DNA of 64,000 nt from Beverwykella pulmonaria. Taxonomy: Eukaryota; Ascomycota; Dothideomycetes; Pleosporales; Melanommataceae. The notes below the pieces were generated by a model. It had not been told where the DNA came from, did no database searches, and saw only the letters and a program-made list of their open reading frames with translations. Below, one piece after another: positions 1 through 16,320 of this stretch; positions within the stretch are counted from its first letter, which is position 1, and each line of letters starts with the position of its first letter. A program made the translations under genes and the position numbers. The stretch is from contig BCHH01000020.1 of NCBI GenBank assembly GCA_001599595.1, positions 468,464-532,463 of the forward strand, given 5' to 3'.

Positions 1-855
1 CGGGTCTCTAGTTGAAGCTTTCACCTGAGATGCATATCTTGCTGCATTTAAGCCAGTGTACTCATTCGCGCCACTTCCGGAGAGGTAGGTATTCCATGCG
101 ACCCAGTGATGGCTGAATCGCGACAAAGAGCTCGCGGGTGGGACATTATCTTCAATAAACTTCCACGGCCCTCGTAATGCGATTGCGCAATTTTGAATGA
201 ATTTGGATAAAGCGTACATCTCGAATCTCGGCGCTTCCAAGCGATGTGCCAACATCCAGGCGGGCACCGCCTTCGATATCCATGGCTCTTCGGAATACTG
301 ACTTGGCTGGTAGTGCATTGGTTTTTTTGGTCTTTTAGACCATTCTATGAACATTTCAAAGACTAGTGGCTCATCATCAGGAAGGTTGATCTCTTCAGGC
401 ACCGGTGATTCTTGTGACCTGGGGAAGTATGTTCTGGAATATCCTGACAGAGCTCGCAGATCATTGACATTGGCTTGAAAGATTTTCTCGTCATCACCAG
501 TGCCAACCCGCACAACGACTGTCGTACGAGATAAGCTGAAAATTTCTTGTTAGTCTAGTGCCCCGAAACCGGCTCCAATTCCATAGACTCACGTCGTGTC
601 TGATGTTTTCTGTTTCCCGAATAATGCAATAGGGGTTGAAACTGCTGGTAATGGGTCTGCAGTCTGACTTTTGGATGCTGAAGATTTTGGTAGTTCTGAT
701 TTGACGGAGGGCGCCGGCGTTGGAAAAGTCTCGAAATTTTGTTTATTGGGGCCTCGTCCAACTCTCCTTTGAAATTGGACCAATGACGCTATGAGGTCGG
801 TATTTTTGTAAGTGACTGAAGTGTTTTCGCTACGTTCCATACTTTTCAAAGACAC
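1..855 (-). CDS. BTB/POZ-domain protein, 3' end cut by window edge
   Basis: Two exons on the minus strand (855-593 and 535-1) are joined by a 57-bp GTGAGT...CAG intron. The frame stays open to base 1, so the C-terminus is missing; 266 codons are visible. The first ~87 residues are polar and low in complexity. From about residue 88 the pattern is that of fungal BTB/POZ proteins: a TTVVVRVG strand, an F-Q-A segment, then SGYSRTYF and an acidic INLPDDEP leading into an FEMFIEW helix (about 137-153). BTB domains usually dimerise or act as Cullin-3 adaptors; in fungi many stand-alone members have no known role. It is divergent to the large GTPase, with 574 bp between the two starts. The start at 855 is the first Met in the open frame; a second Met lies five codons later. 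Confidence 0.72.
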
Positions 856-1429
856 AGTGAGATCAATTGCGCCAACCTAGCATTTTGATTGAATGCTCTT
901 CGGCGGTGGGTTAGGATTTGGGAAGCGGACGTGACCCAGGCTGTGGAGAACCAGGCCTCAAGAATTGAAACACAAAAGACACGTCTAGCTGACAGGGCAA
1001 CAATACACAGCTGGTTGTGGCGTCAGGCTGAGAAGTTAACGAGACACAGCGCATTCGGCCAAACTTCCAACCACTCGCACTTGACGGCAAATGGCGTTTC
1101 GTCTCGGGTCGCAAAAAATGACTCACCTAACTGACAGTCTCCGTCATCTGCTATCCCAGCAAGGTTGCACCGCATGTCGCCACGTTGAGCAAACAGGGGG
1201 CAAGGTTGGAAATCGCAAGCACATAGGGCGACAACGATTAATGACAAGCTGATGTTCTAATATCAATATCAAGTATTGTAGGTTTGAATCTAAGGGCTCC
1301 ATTCGCTGGTAGGTTTCTCAATTAGTTCTACGTTGCGTTGCATCCGCATTAACCAATCCTGCATCGCCTCAACCTTGCGAGCAGCTTAGCTGGGCTGAGA
1401 TATTTTCTATCGATACTTATGCTCAGCTC
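856..1429. promoter_or_regulatory. Shared divergent upstream region (BTB gene / GTPase gene)
   Basis: This 574-bp stretch lies between two head-to-head genes and must hold both 5' leaders. Short open frames occur on both strands but none resembles a known protein. No clear TATA box or repeated motif stands out. Confidence 0.4.
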
Positions 1430-4400
1430 ATGCAAGCTGCATGGGCTTGGATTAGGATTTTCAAACTTAACAAAACTCGTATGGACAAGGCTGAGAACGC
1501 CATGCTAAAGCTATTTCCTCTACACGACACCCCAGAAGCCGAGTTCCAGTCTTTGTCGGAGGTCGGAAATCTTTTACAGCATATTGACTGCCAACAGAGT
1601 CTCTTGTCGCGCGTCTTTTACCATTCCTCGCTGAACCTAGAGCTCCTTAAAGTCAATTTCAATCGAGCCATCATGGCTAATTGGACTCAGAGGTCCGCTT
1701 TAGGGCAAAGAGTCTCTATTGGGACATTCTACAACGCCAGAAACGACAACTTCATACCGGACAGTTTACTGAAGCCAAACCTTCCTGCAGATGCGGTTCA
1801 TACGACTGAGGTTCACAAAGTAAACGTCACTGTCAACGATCAGGATACCTACCAAAAGCAATTCGAAACCATGGGAATCAATTCTGCATTGTCCGCAAGC
1901 ATTCTAGCAGAAATGGTGGACTATAGAGGCTCGACTCGCTACTTAATGGAAACTAGAGAAGGAGGATCTGTACGGGCAGCTCTCCATCATACTGTCAATA
2001 CAGTTACAGAACAATTGAACTTTCACTGTCCACAACTTAGGGATTATCTTGCGACCAATGCTATTAACGATGGACGCATTACCCACATTGTCGCAGGAAT
2101 CGAATGGGGTGCTAAAAGCATCGTGGCCGCTCAGCTACAATTGGATTCTACACCGCAGGCAGCATCTGCAAAAAGCCAGTTTCAGACAGATTTCGCAATC
2201 CTCGCTTCTGCCGTTGAAACTTCACAACATATCCCACCACATATGGATGGCAAACTATCACGAGTACAGACACAATCACCAGCGGACATTACCATCTATT
2301 CTGACATGCTGGAAGGGAATGATGGAATTCTGTTGGAAGGCTTTCAGGAAGCTTATGAGTTCCTTCAGCTAATGCCACTTCACTTAAAAGACGGAAGTGG
2401 CGGGAAGGGATGGCCGATATCGTATTCTCTCCTTCCGGTGGAAATGCTCGCCCTAGTCCTCCCAGTTCAAGTTTTCGAGGCTAGGGCAGCCGTTACTCCA
2501 GCTCTAGATTGTTTAGACTCACTCGTCCGGCTATTTGACGAATACCAGACTTGCGGACGTATTCTGGATGAATGTCAATCAAATATATTGGCGAACAAAC
2601 AGTACCTAGCGCCCAATTTGCAGGACTCTGTCATAGATCGTCAACGTAGCCTTCAAAGTGCAGTCCGCCGCCTCAAAATTGACTACGCTCGAACTCTGGA
2701 ATCCATCAGAGGTGGTTCGACGGACCCAGCGGCTTTGTGGAAACTGCTTGCCCGATATCAGAATGGCGATCTATCTCCAGAGCAACTTGGCAATATTGGA
2801 CCATCTGGTGTTGAGACTGCAGAATTCATAAAGACGGTGGTGGATAAGGGCGCGATATATATCGGACACAATGGCGTGGAACTGGGTGATGCGCTGCACG
2901 ACAATCCGCACGACGAGGCGTACATCTTCTTTTTCAACCCTGCTGCAATGAAAGACGACCCATTATGGAATGCAAATTACGATCTGGTGCTCAAAATCCT
3001 CCAGACCCGAGATTCCAAGACTCTGATTGCAATTGTTGACTGCGAGGCGACGTCAGAGAAGCTTGATAAAGTACATATTTCACACTACGAAGGAGGGCGA
3101 GAGGCCTCCGGAGACGTTTTAGAGGACCGGCTTTTCATGGCAGAGAAGTGCTTTGCAGTATGCGAAAAACAGTCTTTAGAAACCGAGAACATCCAACCGC
3201 CGATTCAACGCCGCCACGTTACCATCCCCTGCCCCGGCAGTAAGTGTGGCGTGGCCAAAGTCCAAGAATGGCTTTGCCCCCGATGTAAGGCGCCGATAGA
3301 ATATGGGTATTCAGACCATTACATCTATTGCGACTGTGGGAGAAGCTTGTACGGCAAGTATGAGTTCAAATGCAGCAGTGAGCTGCACGGTCCGCGATAT
3401 GTCCCGTATGATCCGGACAACCTACTTCGTCTGCTCAACGGCCTCATTCAGTCCAATTACCTCAACATTCTCATTCTCGGTGAGACTGGTGTTGGGAAGT
3501 CAACTTTCATAAATGCGATGGTCAACTATCTGGAATTTGACACTCTTGATGAGGCGATAGATACCGAAAAGCTGAACTACGTGATCCCGTGCTCTTTTTC
3601 CACACAGATTATGGACAGGGCTAATCCAAACCGGCCGATTGAAGAAAAGCGGGTCCAGATTGGTGCCAGGGATGATGAACGGGATGGTAGTAAAGGTGAC
3701 TCGGCCACGCAAAGAACTACAGTCTATCCTGTCACATTCAACGCAGGCGACTCTACATTAACCGTCCGTCTTATTGACACGCCTGGAATCGGGGACTCGC
3801 GCGGCGTGGACTACGACAGACAGAATATGGCCGACATTCTGTCTACTATCAGCGGTTATGATACGATTCACGGCATCCTGATTCTGCTCAAATCTAATAA
3901 TTCTCGATTGACAATCACCTTCAGATATTGCGTCAAGGAACTTTTGACCCACTTACACCATAACGCTGCTGCCAACATGGCATTCGGCTTCACAAACACT
4001 CGAATCTCAAACTATACTCCTGGCGACACGTACGGGCCTCTGATGCATTTGCTTAATCAGCACCCCGACGTTGGACTGAAGCTCGAGACACCAACCACTT
4101 ACTGTTTCGACTCTGAAAGCTTCCGCTACTTGGCAGCCTTTAAGAGCGATGTCAAAATGCCCAACAAACCGGATTTCGATCGCAGCTGGACGCTGTCTAG
4201 AGATGAAACCATTCGTCTCATCAACCACTTCCAATCTATCACACCGCACGAAGTCAAGAACACCATGAGCTTGAATGGCGCACGTCAACTTATATCGGAG
4301 TTAACGAAGCCGTTAGCAGAAATTTCTCAGATTATCAACACCAACATTCAAGTAGTCGAGGATACGATGCAGATACTGAAAGACACTCGACTTAAAGGTG

Positions 4401-5377
4401 ACCAGCTTCGCAATTCTCTCCACGTGCAGAAGGTTCAGATGAATCCTGAGCCTCTCAACAGGCCACGCACGGTTTGCGCGCATGGGAACTGTACCGAGGT
4501 CAGAGATGATGGGAAGGGCCAAAACACCATGGTCATTATTTACAAATCCCATTGTCATCCCGTCTGCTCCCTCAAAGATGTTCAAGCCGATACAATGGCA
4601 CATGCTGGGCTTATTCGCTGCGCAGCCTTCTCGGGCAGAATGAACTGCACACTCTGTGGCCATCACTGGCAACAGCACCTTCACGTTCTCTATGAGCTTA
4701 TCGAAGAAACAGCCATTGTGATAGATAATGGAATCCAGCAACAGCTGAACAACCACGCTGATGACATTACACTAAAACAGACTGCTATCGCACAACACAA
4801 GAAGCGTGTGACAGAATATAAACAAGAGCGAGAGATTATCCGTAGTACGGCAGCGAAATTCTGCGTGTTTTTATCAAAGAACTCCTTGGTTCCGTACAAT
4901 GATGCCCTGATCGCCTACCTTGACTTCCTTATCAAGGAGGAGCAGGCCAAGGTTCAAGCGGGAGGCAACAACAAGAGACTTCTGTCGTTGACAGAGGAGC
5001 GGCACAAACACCAGGAATCTATCGAGGTCATCACGAATCATATAAACTCGGGCACTACTTGGAACGACCTGAGCGAGGGAGGTGTTGATCAGTTAGTACA
5101 GGGCCTCTACAATCTTAAGCACTTCGGAAAGAACCTGCAGAATCTGAAGCAAGGCATTACAACTGCACATCAGGCCACGTATCGCGAGAGGCCGTACACT
5201 GTCAAGCGCAGAAACCATCCAAGAAAGATCGCCCAGGTCGTCCAACGCGCTCCTCAGGTAGGGAATGGCGCCCAAAGTCGCGCGAGTCTGATTGAGCGTC
5301 GAGCACCGCCCGAGAGGCACAGTGCCAGGAATTCTGGGTCCAAATTTTTAGCAATCAAAAAATTGTTTTCAGGTTGA
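1430..5377 (+). CDS. SNTX-type MACPF/CDC-like + thioredoxin-like + AIG1/septin-like GTPase fusion protein
   Basis: One uninterrupted 1315-codon frame. Residues ~87-112 (sALGQ..IGTFYNARNDNFIP), ~150-175 and ~216-234 (THIVAGIEWGAKS) match the conserved blocks of the stonustoxin-type MACPF/CDC-like domain. A helical part (~280-450) and a segment at ~455-545 resembling the thioredoxin-like domain of that family follow. A cluster of Cys pairs (~600-650) looks zinc-binding. The G domain starts at GETGVGKST (684-692, P-loop), with DTPG at 783-786 (G3); where G4 should be, ~853, the sequence reads FTNTR instead of NKxD. A second Cys/His cluster (~1015-1080, ending CTLCGHHWQQHLH) precedes a long, probably coiled-coil tail. 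There is no signal peptide or membrane segment, so a cytosolic role is likely. Function is unknown; homologous toxins are secreted in fish, but nothing here shows this protein is a toxin. Alternative starts are Met18 and Met25. Confidence 0.85.
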   Translation: MQAAWAWIRIFKLNKTRMDKAENAMLKLFPLHDTPEAEFQSLSEVGNLLQHIDCQQSLLSRVFYHSSLNLELLKVNFNRAIMANWTQRSALGQRVSIGTFYNARNDNFIPDSLLKPNLPADAVHTTEVHKVNVTVNDQDTYQKQFETMGINSALSASILAEMVDYRGSTRYLMETREGGSVRAALHHTVNTVTEQLNFHCPQLRDYLATNAINDGRITHIVAGIEWGAKSIVAAQLQLDSTPQAASAKSQFQTDFAILASAVETSQHIPPHMDGKLSRVQTQSPADITIYSDMLEGNDGILLEGFQEAYEFLQLMPLHLKDGSGGKGWPISYSLLPVEMLALVLPVQVFEARAAVTPALDCLDSLVRLFDEYQTCGRILDECQSNILANKQYLAPNLQDSVIDRQRSLQSAVRRLKIDYARTLESIRGGSTDPAALWKLLARYQNGDLSPEQLGNIGPSGVETAEFIKTVVDKGAIYIGHNGVELGDALHDNPHDEAYIFFFNPAAMKDDPLWNANYDLVLKILQTRDSKTLIAIVDCEATSEKLDKVHISHYEGGREASGDVLEDRLFMAEKCFAVCEKQSLETENIQPPIQRRHVTIPCPGSKCGVAKVQEWLCPRCKAPIEYGYSDHYIYCDCGRSLYGKYEFKCSSELHGPRYVPYDPDNLLRLLNGLIQSNYLNILILGETGVGKSTFINAMVNYLEFDTLDEAIDTEKLNYVIPCSFSTQIMDRANPNRPIEEKRVQIGARDDERDGSKGDSATQRTTVYPVTFNAGDSTLTVRLIDTPGIGDSRGVDYDRQNMADILSTISGYDTIHGILILLKSNNSRLTITFRYCVKELLTHLHHNAAANMAFGFTNTRISNYTPGDTYGPLMHLLNQHPDVGLKLETPTTYCFDSESFRYLAAFKSDVKMPNKPDFDRSWTLSRDETIRLINHFQSITPHEVKNTMSLNGARQLISELTKPLAEISQIINTNIQVVEDTMQILKDTRLKGDQLRNSLHVQKVQMNPEPLNRPRTVCAHGNCTEVRDDGKGQNTMVIIYKSHCHPVCSLKDVQADTMAHAGLIRCAAFSGRMNCTLCGHHWQQHLHVLYELIEETAIVIDNGIQQQLNNHADDITLKQTAIAQHKKRVTEYKQEREIIRSTAAKFCVFLSKNSLVPYNDALIAYLDFLIKEEQAKVQAGGNNKRLLSLTEERHKHQESIEVITNHINSGTTWNDLSEGGVDQLVQGLYNLKHFGKNLQNLKQGITTAHQATYRERPYTVKRRNHPRKIAQVVQRAPQVGNGAQSRASLIERRAPPERHSARNSGSKFLAIKKLFSG

Positions 5378-11081
<5,704 letters not shown>

Positions 11082-11615
11082 AGAGTTATTGTGAGGGAGG
11101 GTTAATTTTGTGAATAATACCTCTTATTGCGCTGTCATTAGATGACAGGATGAATGAATCCATTTGATGAGTTGGATGCAGAGGGTGTCGAGATCATGTA
11201 GTTGTGAAGAATTGTACATGTCGTGGGCTCTCGAGTATGAACACTAGACGAGTACCGTCAGTATCTTCCTGTAATACAATCCAGAAGCGAATGCCAACTT
11301 GCCCAATGAGTTCCTATCCTTTCTCCATCTCTTGCCACCCGAAGTACATTAGCCACACCTCGCATTTGGACCCACAAATCCCAGGAAAAAATATGCCATT
11401 GCCTGACCACTCAGTAGTCACGTCTAGCGGCGAAGCCACCCCCAGCTCTATAAGCCAGCTGAGCCAAACATAGAATGAATCCGCCCTTGCTATCCACCAT
11501 TCCGCCATAATCATATGTACACTCCCTTACATCCACCTGCCATCACTTCCTCGCTTTGTTTTGCCAAGAATCACCCACCCATCCAACCGTTTCACCTCTT
11601 TGTGTACAAAAGTTC
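11082..11615. other. Intergenic, convergent 3' ends
   Basis: This is 534 bp between the 3' end of the xylanase gene and the 3' end of the NDUFB11 gene. It holds only short open frames in several phases and nothing recognisable. Confidence 0.5.
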
Positions 11616-12101
11616 CTACTCCTCAGACTTCTTATCTGGATCTGGCAGAATACCCTCCGCTTCCAGTCGTCTGCGCGCCTCCTCGAGAGCCCAAGTCTGT
11701 ATGCTATGCCAATTGTCAGCCTTTGTCCTTAAATGCCGCATCATTTCCGGTACGAATGCACACACGTCTAACCCAATTCCTTCTCTTGCCACTTTTTCCC
11801 TCTACCATTCCAATATGCATTGCATAGTATGTACAACGTACCTAGTATCGGGCTTAAACGCGTAAGCCACCGTCGCGAGTGCAAAGCTCCCATAAAATCC
11901 CCAATACCAGATGCCCTCCCATCCCTCCTTCTGGTACTTCTCGCCTGGCTTAACGCCAAACAACCATCCGGTAGGTTGATCATACTGAGATTCATGGCCA
12001 TGGTCTGCTGCGCGTTGGGCCCGCGATGTGGTGAAGCTGCGAGAGGGGCGGATGGCGGTGGAGCGGAGTGCGCGCGGGGCGAGCCGGGTGAGGGGCGGCA
12101 T
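11616..12101 (-). CDS. NADH:ubiquinone oxidoreductase (complex I) subunit NDUFB11/ESSS
   Basis: Exons 12101-11842 and 11703-11616 with a 138-bp intron (AG|GTACGT ... CATAG) encode 115 aa. The N-terminus is a classic mitochondrial presequence: basic, Ser/Thr/Ala-rich, with SRSFTTSRAQRAA at its end. The mature part contains GWLFGVKPGEKYQKEGWE, one membrane span (WYWGFYGSFALATVAYAF) and a charged C-terminal helix ending PDPDKKSEE, which matches the fungal ESSS (NDUFB11) accessory subunit of the complex I membrane arm. The second exon is missed by simple frame reading. The open frame runs further upstream, but translation from this Met places the presequence correctly. Orientation is the same as the CHMP7 gene upstream, about 510 bp away. 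Confidence 0.9.
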
Positions 12102-12613
12102 CGCCAATGGGTGTGTAGGTATGAGGGAAATATTAGGCGTATGTCGGAGGCGGGGATGAAGGCACCGGCGAGGTGCGTAGAGGGTGTTGTGGGTGAGCGG
12201 AGGTTCGTAGATTGATGAGTAGTGCGATGTGAGGTTGATGTGATCGGCCTTGGCGATGTCGGAGGTTTGATTTGGGTTTAGCGCATTTTGTGATGGAAGA
12301 AGGAAATATCTCGTTATCAACGACCATGACTGTCACAATTGTGAATATCAACGAATGAGCATAGTTCGATTCTGCTGAAAATATAGGCGTTGAACCCCTA
12401 GAAAGGACTATGAGAGAGCACCCAATGCATTCTACATTCGAGACACTACGGCAATGACACTTCACACAGTGCGCTCTGCTATGAAATATAGATGATGAAA
12501 TATGAAGTCCGCCCATACTCGTATATACTACCAATATGTATAGAGAAACCAAAGCATCCGCTATACGCCATGGACGATGCATCGAAAAACGCCAGAAAAT
12601 CATGCAACTTCAT
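12102..12613. other. Intergenic between NDUFB11 and CHMP7 genes
   Basis: These 512 bp hold the leader of the NDUFB11 gene and the 3' end of the CHMP7-like gene. No other gene is visible. Confidence 0.5.
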
Positions 12614-14242
12614 TCAAGCCGCTACAAGGACTTTGTCTTTTTCAATATCCTCCTTGTCTGGCTCTTCCACAAACGAAAGACGAGCGAGACTCTGAGACAT
12701 GTCTACCTCTTCGTTTGCTTCTGCAGTATCCTTCATCTCATCGGCATCTTGCTTATTTTTATCTTCCCACTCCCTGCTCTCCCTTTCTTTCTCCCTCCTC
12801 TGTCTCTCCAACTGCTCTAGCTCTGCCAGTCTCGCAGCCGTCTTCGCAGCTTCTTCCGCCTCTCTCTTTTCCTTCTCCACTCTCTCCAGTGCCTCCCTCT
12901 TCTCCCTCTCCGCCCTCTCCAAGGCCTCGAACTCATCATCAATCTCCGTCTCATCTACTGCATCACCAGCTTCATTGATGATATTCGAGATATCATCCGC
13001 AGTTGCCATCTCTTCCCTCAATGCATCCACTACTCCCGAGACACCCTCCGCACCTCCAACCTTCTTATTCAGTCCTTTCAGGGCAACAGCACTAGCTTTC
13101 ATTGCCTCCACTATCTCGACCTGATCGGCTGCTTCTTGCAACTTCGCGTAGACGCCCTCAAGCTGGAGCGCGACATTGGTTCGTTGTGTGAGGGCAGATT
13201 CGGCGAGTTTCTTTGATCGAAGGGAGGCTTTAGCGCGAACCATTTGCTTGGAGGTTACGGCTTCGCGGGCAGCTTTATCTGCGGAGACGACCTTCTCGTG
13301 AAGAGGTGTGATCTGCGCGTTCACTTTTGCGATGGTGTCCCGGAGTTGGACGATGGCGGTGTCCTCCTGTGTTATCGGAAGCGGAAGCGGCTCATTCTCC
13401 GGCTTGAACTTGATCGTCTGAGCATTGTATGATATCTCTTGTTTATCGCGGGCCAGGTGGAGGAGGAGGATGTTGAGATCGTTTGCACTTAAAGGGGCGG
13501 CAGGATTGAGAATGTTGGCGTACCGTTTCAGGAACTCTTGCTTCGAGAGTATCCGGTCGACGACGGACGAGTGTGCAGCCATCTGCTTGAGGATCTCATT
13601 GGCAGCAGCCTAAAGCACCAATTAGCGGCGTCTCCGTAGAAAGATATTGGACAAAAGTACCTCGACATTGCTTAACACCACAAAATTGCCAACCTCCATC
13701 TTATCTCCAAACCCCGGTTGGCCGAGCAGCCCAATCTGTCTCATCCCCCACTGCAACACGCTCCACGGACTCGGTACCCAAGAACTCTTGTATATACTGG
13801 TCTGCGCAGTTTGAAAGTCTTGTAGTGGAATCATCTCCTTCCTCGAGACGGCATCGTGCTGTGTCCCATTAGCTCCAGCCTTCCGTAAATATCCTAGAAG
13901 GTACGTACGAACACGGCAGGAAGACATGTCGGCCTCCCATACTGCGGGTGCTGCAGCGCCCTCGCCAGCTCTTCGCCCGTCCGTATGTTCAACAGATCGT
14001 GTCCATGTCGTTGTGCAGGGATGACACCGGCGCGCGCCGCGTCCGCGAGGGCCTTCTTCCACGCGGCGACATTGGCATGGTAGCCATCTGGGTTCGTATT
14101 CAGTTGTGATCGAAAATCAGAGTAGAGGGAGGCGAGGCGGTTTCGACTGGACGCGTTAGCTGAAGTTCTCAAGCAGGATTGGGGGGGTATACCTCTTGAA
14201 AGCCTCCTCATGTGTGATTATGAAGTCCAGTAGGTCCGACAT
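12614..14242 (-). CDS. CHMP7-like ESCRT-III protein (Snf7 family)
   Basis: Four exons, 14242-14193, 14146-13909, 13858-13661 and 13609-12614, are separated by introns of 46, 50 and 51 bp, giving 493 aa. The N-terminal half (LLDFIITHEEAFK / SRNRLASLYSDFR / NTNPDGY..NVAAWKKAL) is the winged-helix-like CHMP7 region that binds the nuclear envelope. The C-terminal half is a Snf7 domain with long charged helices, an acidic loop (DETEIDDEFEALER) and a coiled-coil Glu/Arg-rich tail. Family role: recruiting ESCRT-III for nuclear-envelope sealing and endosomal sorting. The start chosen (MSDLLDFI) matches where family members usually begin; a Met 49 codons upstream (14389) is in frame and would give 542 aa. 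GPN2 lies upstream on the same strand. Confidence 0.88.
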
Positions 14243-14711
14243 GTCGCTGTGTTCCAGGGGTGTCCAAGGGTTGTTATTGTTGTAGACTTTCTTTCGAAAG
14301 CGTTTCGTCATGCGTGGGTCAACAACAGACCGGGGCGATGACCCCCACTCATCGCCAAGATTTGAGCCCGAAAGCCTTCGTTTGCCCATTTCCGATACAG
14401 CCCTAAAGAAATATACCCTCAGTGGGAGGTTAGATATATTTGAGGTAAGAGTTGCATCGAGCATAAAGTTGCAGAGCTTTGTTGTCCACACCACGTGGAG
14501 ACGCGTTTACTTTCACTTTCACTCGTCAACTGTTGCACATCCTGGGAAGTTCCCCGCGCGTTCCCCGCCACGAGTACAAACTCAACGAACTTTTGGCCGT
14601 CTGTCGAGGGATAAGGTTCGACCCTTTGCCATCTATCTAACTATTGATGCACGTATCGAAATGTTACAGTATCGTTACTTCCATGCCTTTTGTATCCATA
14701 TCTACTCGTCC

Positions 14712-15967
14712 TCATTTCCTCACGACTCCAATGCCATCATCTTTGTTCTTGTTCGCCATGAACTTCTTCATCTCCTCGAGGTCTTCGTCTTCCATATCAT
14801 TGTCTTCATCATCATCAGTATTCTTCTTGGGCTCTTCTTTCTTCGGCACCACTCTCACCCCCGGCGCATCATGACCGCCACCCTCAACCTCCTTCCACGC
14901 TTTCCGTTCCTCCTCATCCATCTCCTCTCTCCGATCCAGCCACCTTTCCTGCACATCCCGCGCATCCATGGTCACAGCGTCCTGCCGCATCGCCACTTGC
15001 CACACCGTGTCATTTGCACCCTCCACACTCCCAAACGCATAGCCCCCAGCGCGATCAATTGCGCGTAGGAGCTGCATCATGCTCTTCTTGTCCTCAACAG
15101 CCAGAGTTTCGAAGCCCACGAGCGCAAACTCTTCCACGAGCTCGACTATAGCTTTGTTCAGCGCCGAGAACTTGGACGTGGGTTCGTCAGTTTCCATGTC
15201 GGCTTCTGCGCGTCGGTCCGTTGATGTGGGTCCTGGTATCCCGGATGTTTGTTCTCGATTCAGATGTGGGAGTAGGTAGTTTAGATCTTGCACTTCTGTG
15301 TAAAAGTCGAGGTTGAATGGGAGGTTGGGGTAGTTGGGTAGATTATCGATCTTGGTGAGAACGTTTAAGTGAGGGAGGTCCATCTGCAGCATGCTGCGTA
15401 AGGCGAGGAGCAGAGAGGACACATAGAGTGACGGTCTAGATAGTACGATCGAGTCGGTGAGATGTAAGACTACGAGCTATTGTCGCGTTAGCTGGAGCCT
15501 CCCTTGACGAATGGGTCGAGAGTACTCTATACCCCAATTTTTGAAGGCGGAAGAAGATGTTCCGCAGCGATGCATGATGTGTGAAGAGCTCGACTTGTCC
15601 CGGGCAGTCAAATAAAATGTAATCATCTGCCCATTCATCAGCTCTCTCCTCTCACAATTCGCTGTGCGGAATGCGGACCACCGAGCGCCTTCAGTCCCTC
15701 TTCTAGCCACTCGAAGTTGTGCTCTAGCTCCTCAAGCGCATACAGCACGCCGCCATTCGGACCCAGATCTTCCTGTTCCATAATCTCATCTATTGTCACC
15801 AGATCTCTCACGTCCAGGGCACAGGGGTACGAGGTGCTGTCATTTGCAGGATCTAGGTTGACGACGGAGCATTTGCGGTCGATGGCAGCCATAAACTGGT
15901 GCATGCCATCGCAGTAGGTCGACTTTCCCGAGCCCGGAGACCCTATCACCAGCTGAGCAAAAGGCAT
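14712..15967 (-). CDS. GPN2: GPN-loop GTPase 2
   Basis: Exons 15967-15682, 15626-15526 and 15476-14712 with 55- and 49-bp introns encode 383 aa. P-loop GSPGSGKST is at 9-17, the diagnostic GPN loop (LGPNGG) at 68-73, DCPGQVE at 102-108 and TKID (G4) at 170-173. A long acidic C-terminus rich in Glu/Asp/Lys follows. GPN GTPases act in cytoplasmic assembly and nuclear import of RNA polymerases II and III. The first intron uses a GTGGTC donor; the resulting join restores the family sequence LDDYILFDCPGQVEL. It is divergent to BUB3 with 353 bp between starts. Confidence 0.94.
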
Positions 15968-16320
15968 GGTGGCGGTTGGTAGACGAGAGAGGAGGAAGGG
16001 CACAAGCTACCGGCTTTCCACGCCCGCGAGCGTCCGTGAGTCCTTTGGGTGAGTCGCACAAGGTAAGTGAGAGAATGATCGCTGGGTTTGACCTTCTATA
16101 TGGTATTGTATCCGTTGCGCGTGAGGTCTAACAATGCTTTCGAAGATTTTTACGAGGAAGAATTAAAGTCGAGGCGGCGAACAAGGGAGAGTAACTTGGG
16201 AGGGGCACTGGGGAGAAACGTTTCGCCGAACTCCGGTGTATGTTTGCGGAGCTCCAGCGGAGGTTGAATGCTACCACAACATCAACTCTCATCTGCTACA
16301 CCTTCCACCCACACATTCCC
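15968..16320. promoter_or_regulatory. GPN2/BUB3 bidirectional promoter region
   Basis: This 353-bp gap separates two divergent housekeeping genes and must hold both promoters. No TATA box is obvious. Confidence 0.45.

Noticed and set aside
14600..14625. GGTTCGACCC, like a tRNA B box
   Set aside because: No matching A box or cloverleaf in the 80 bp upstream.
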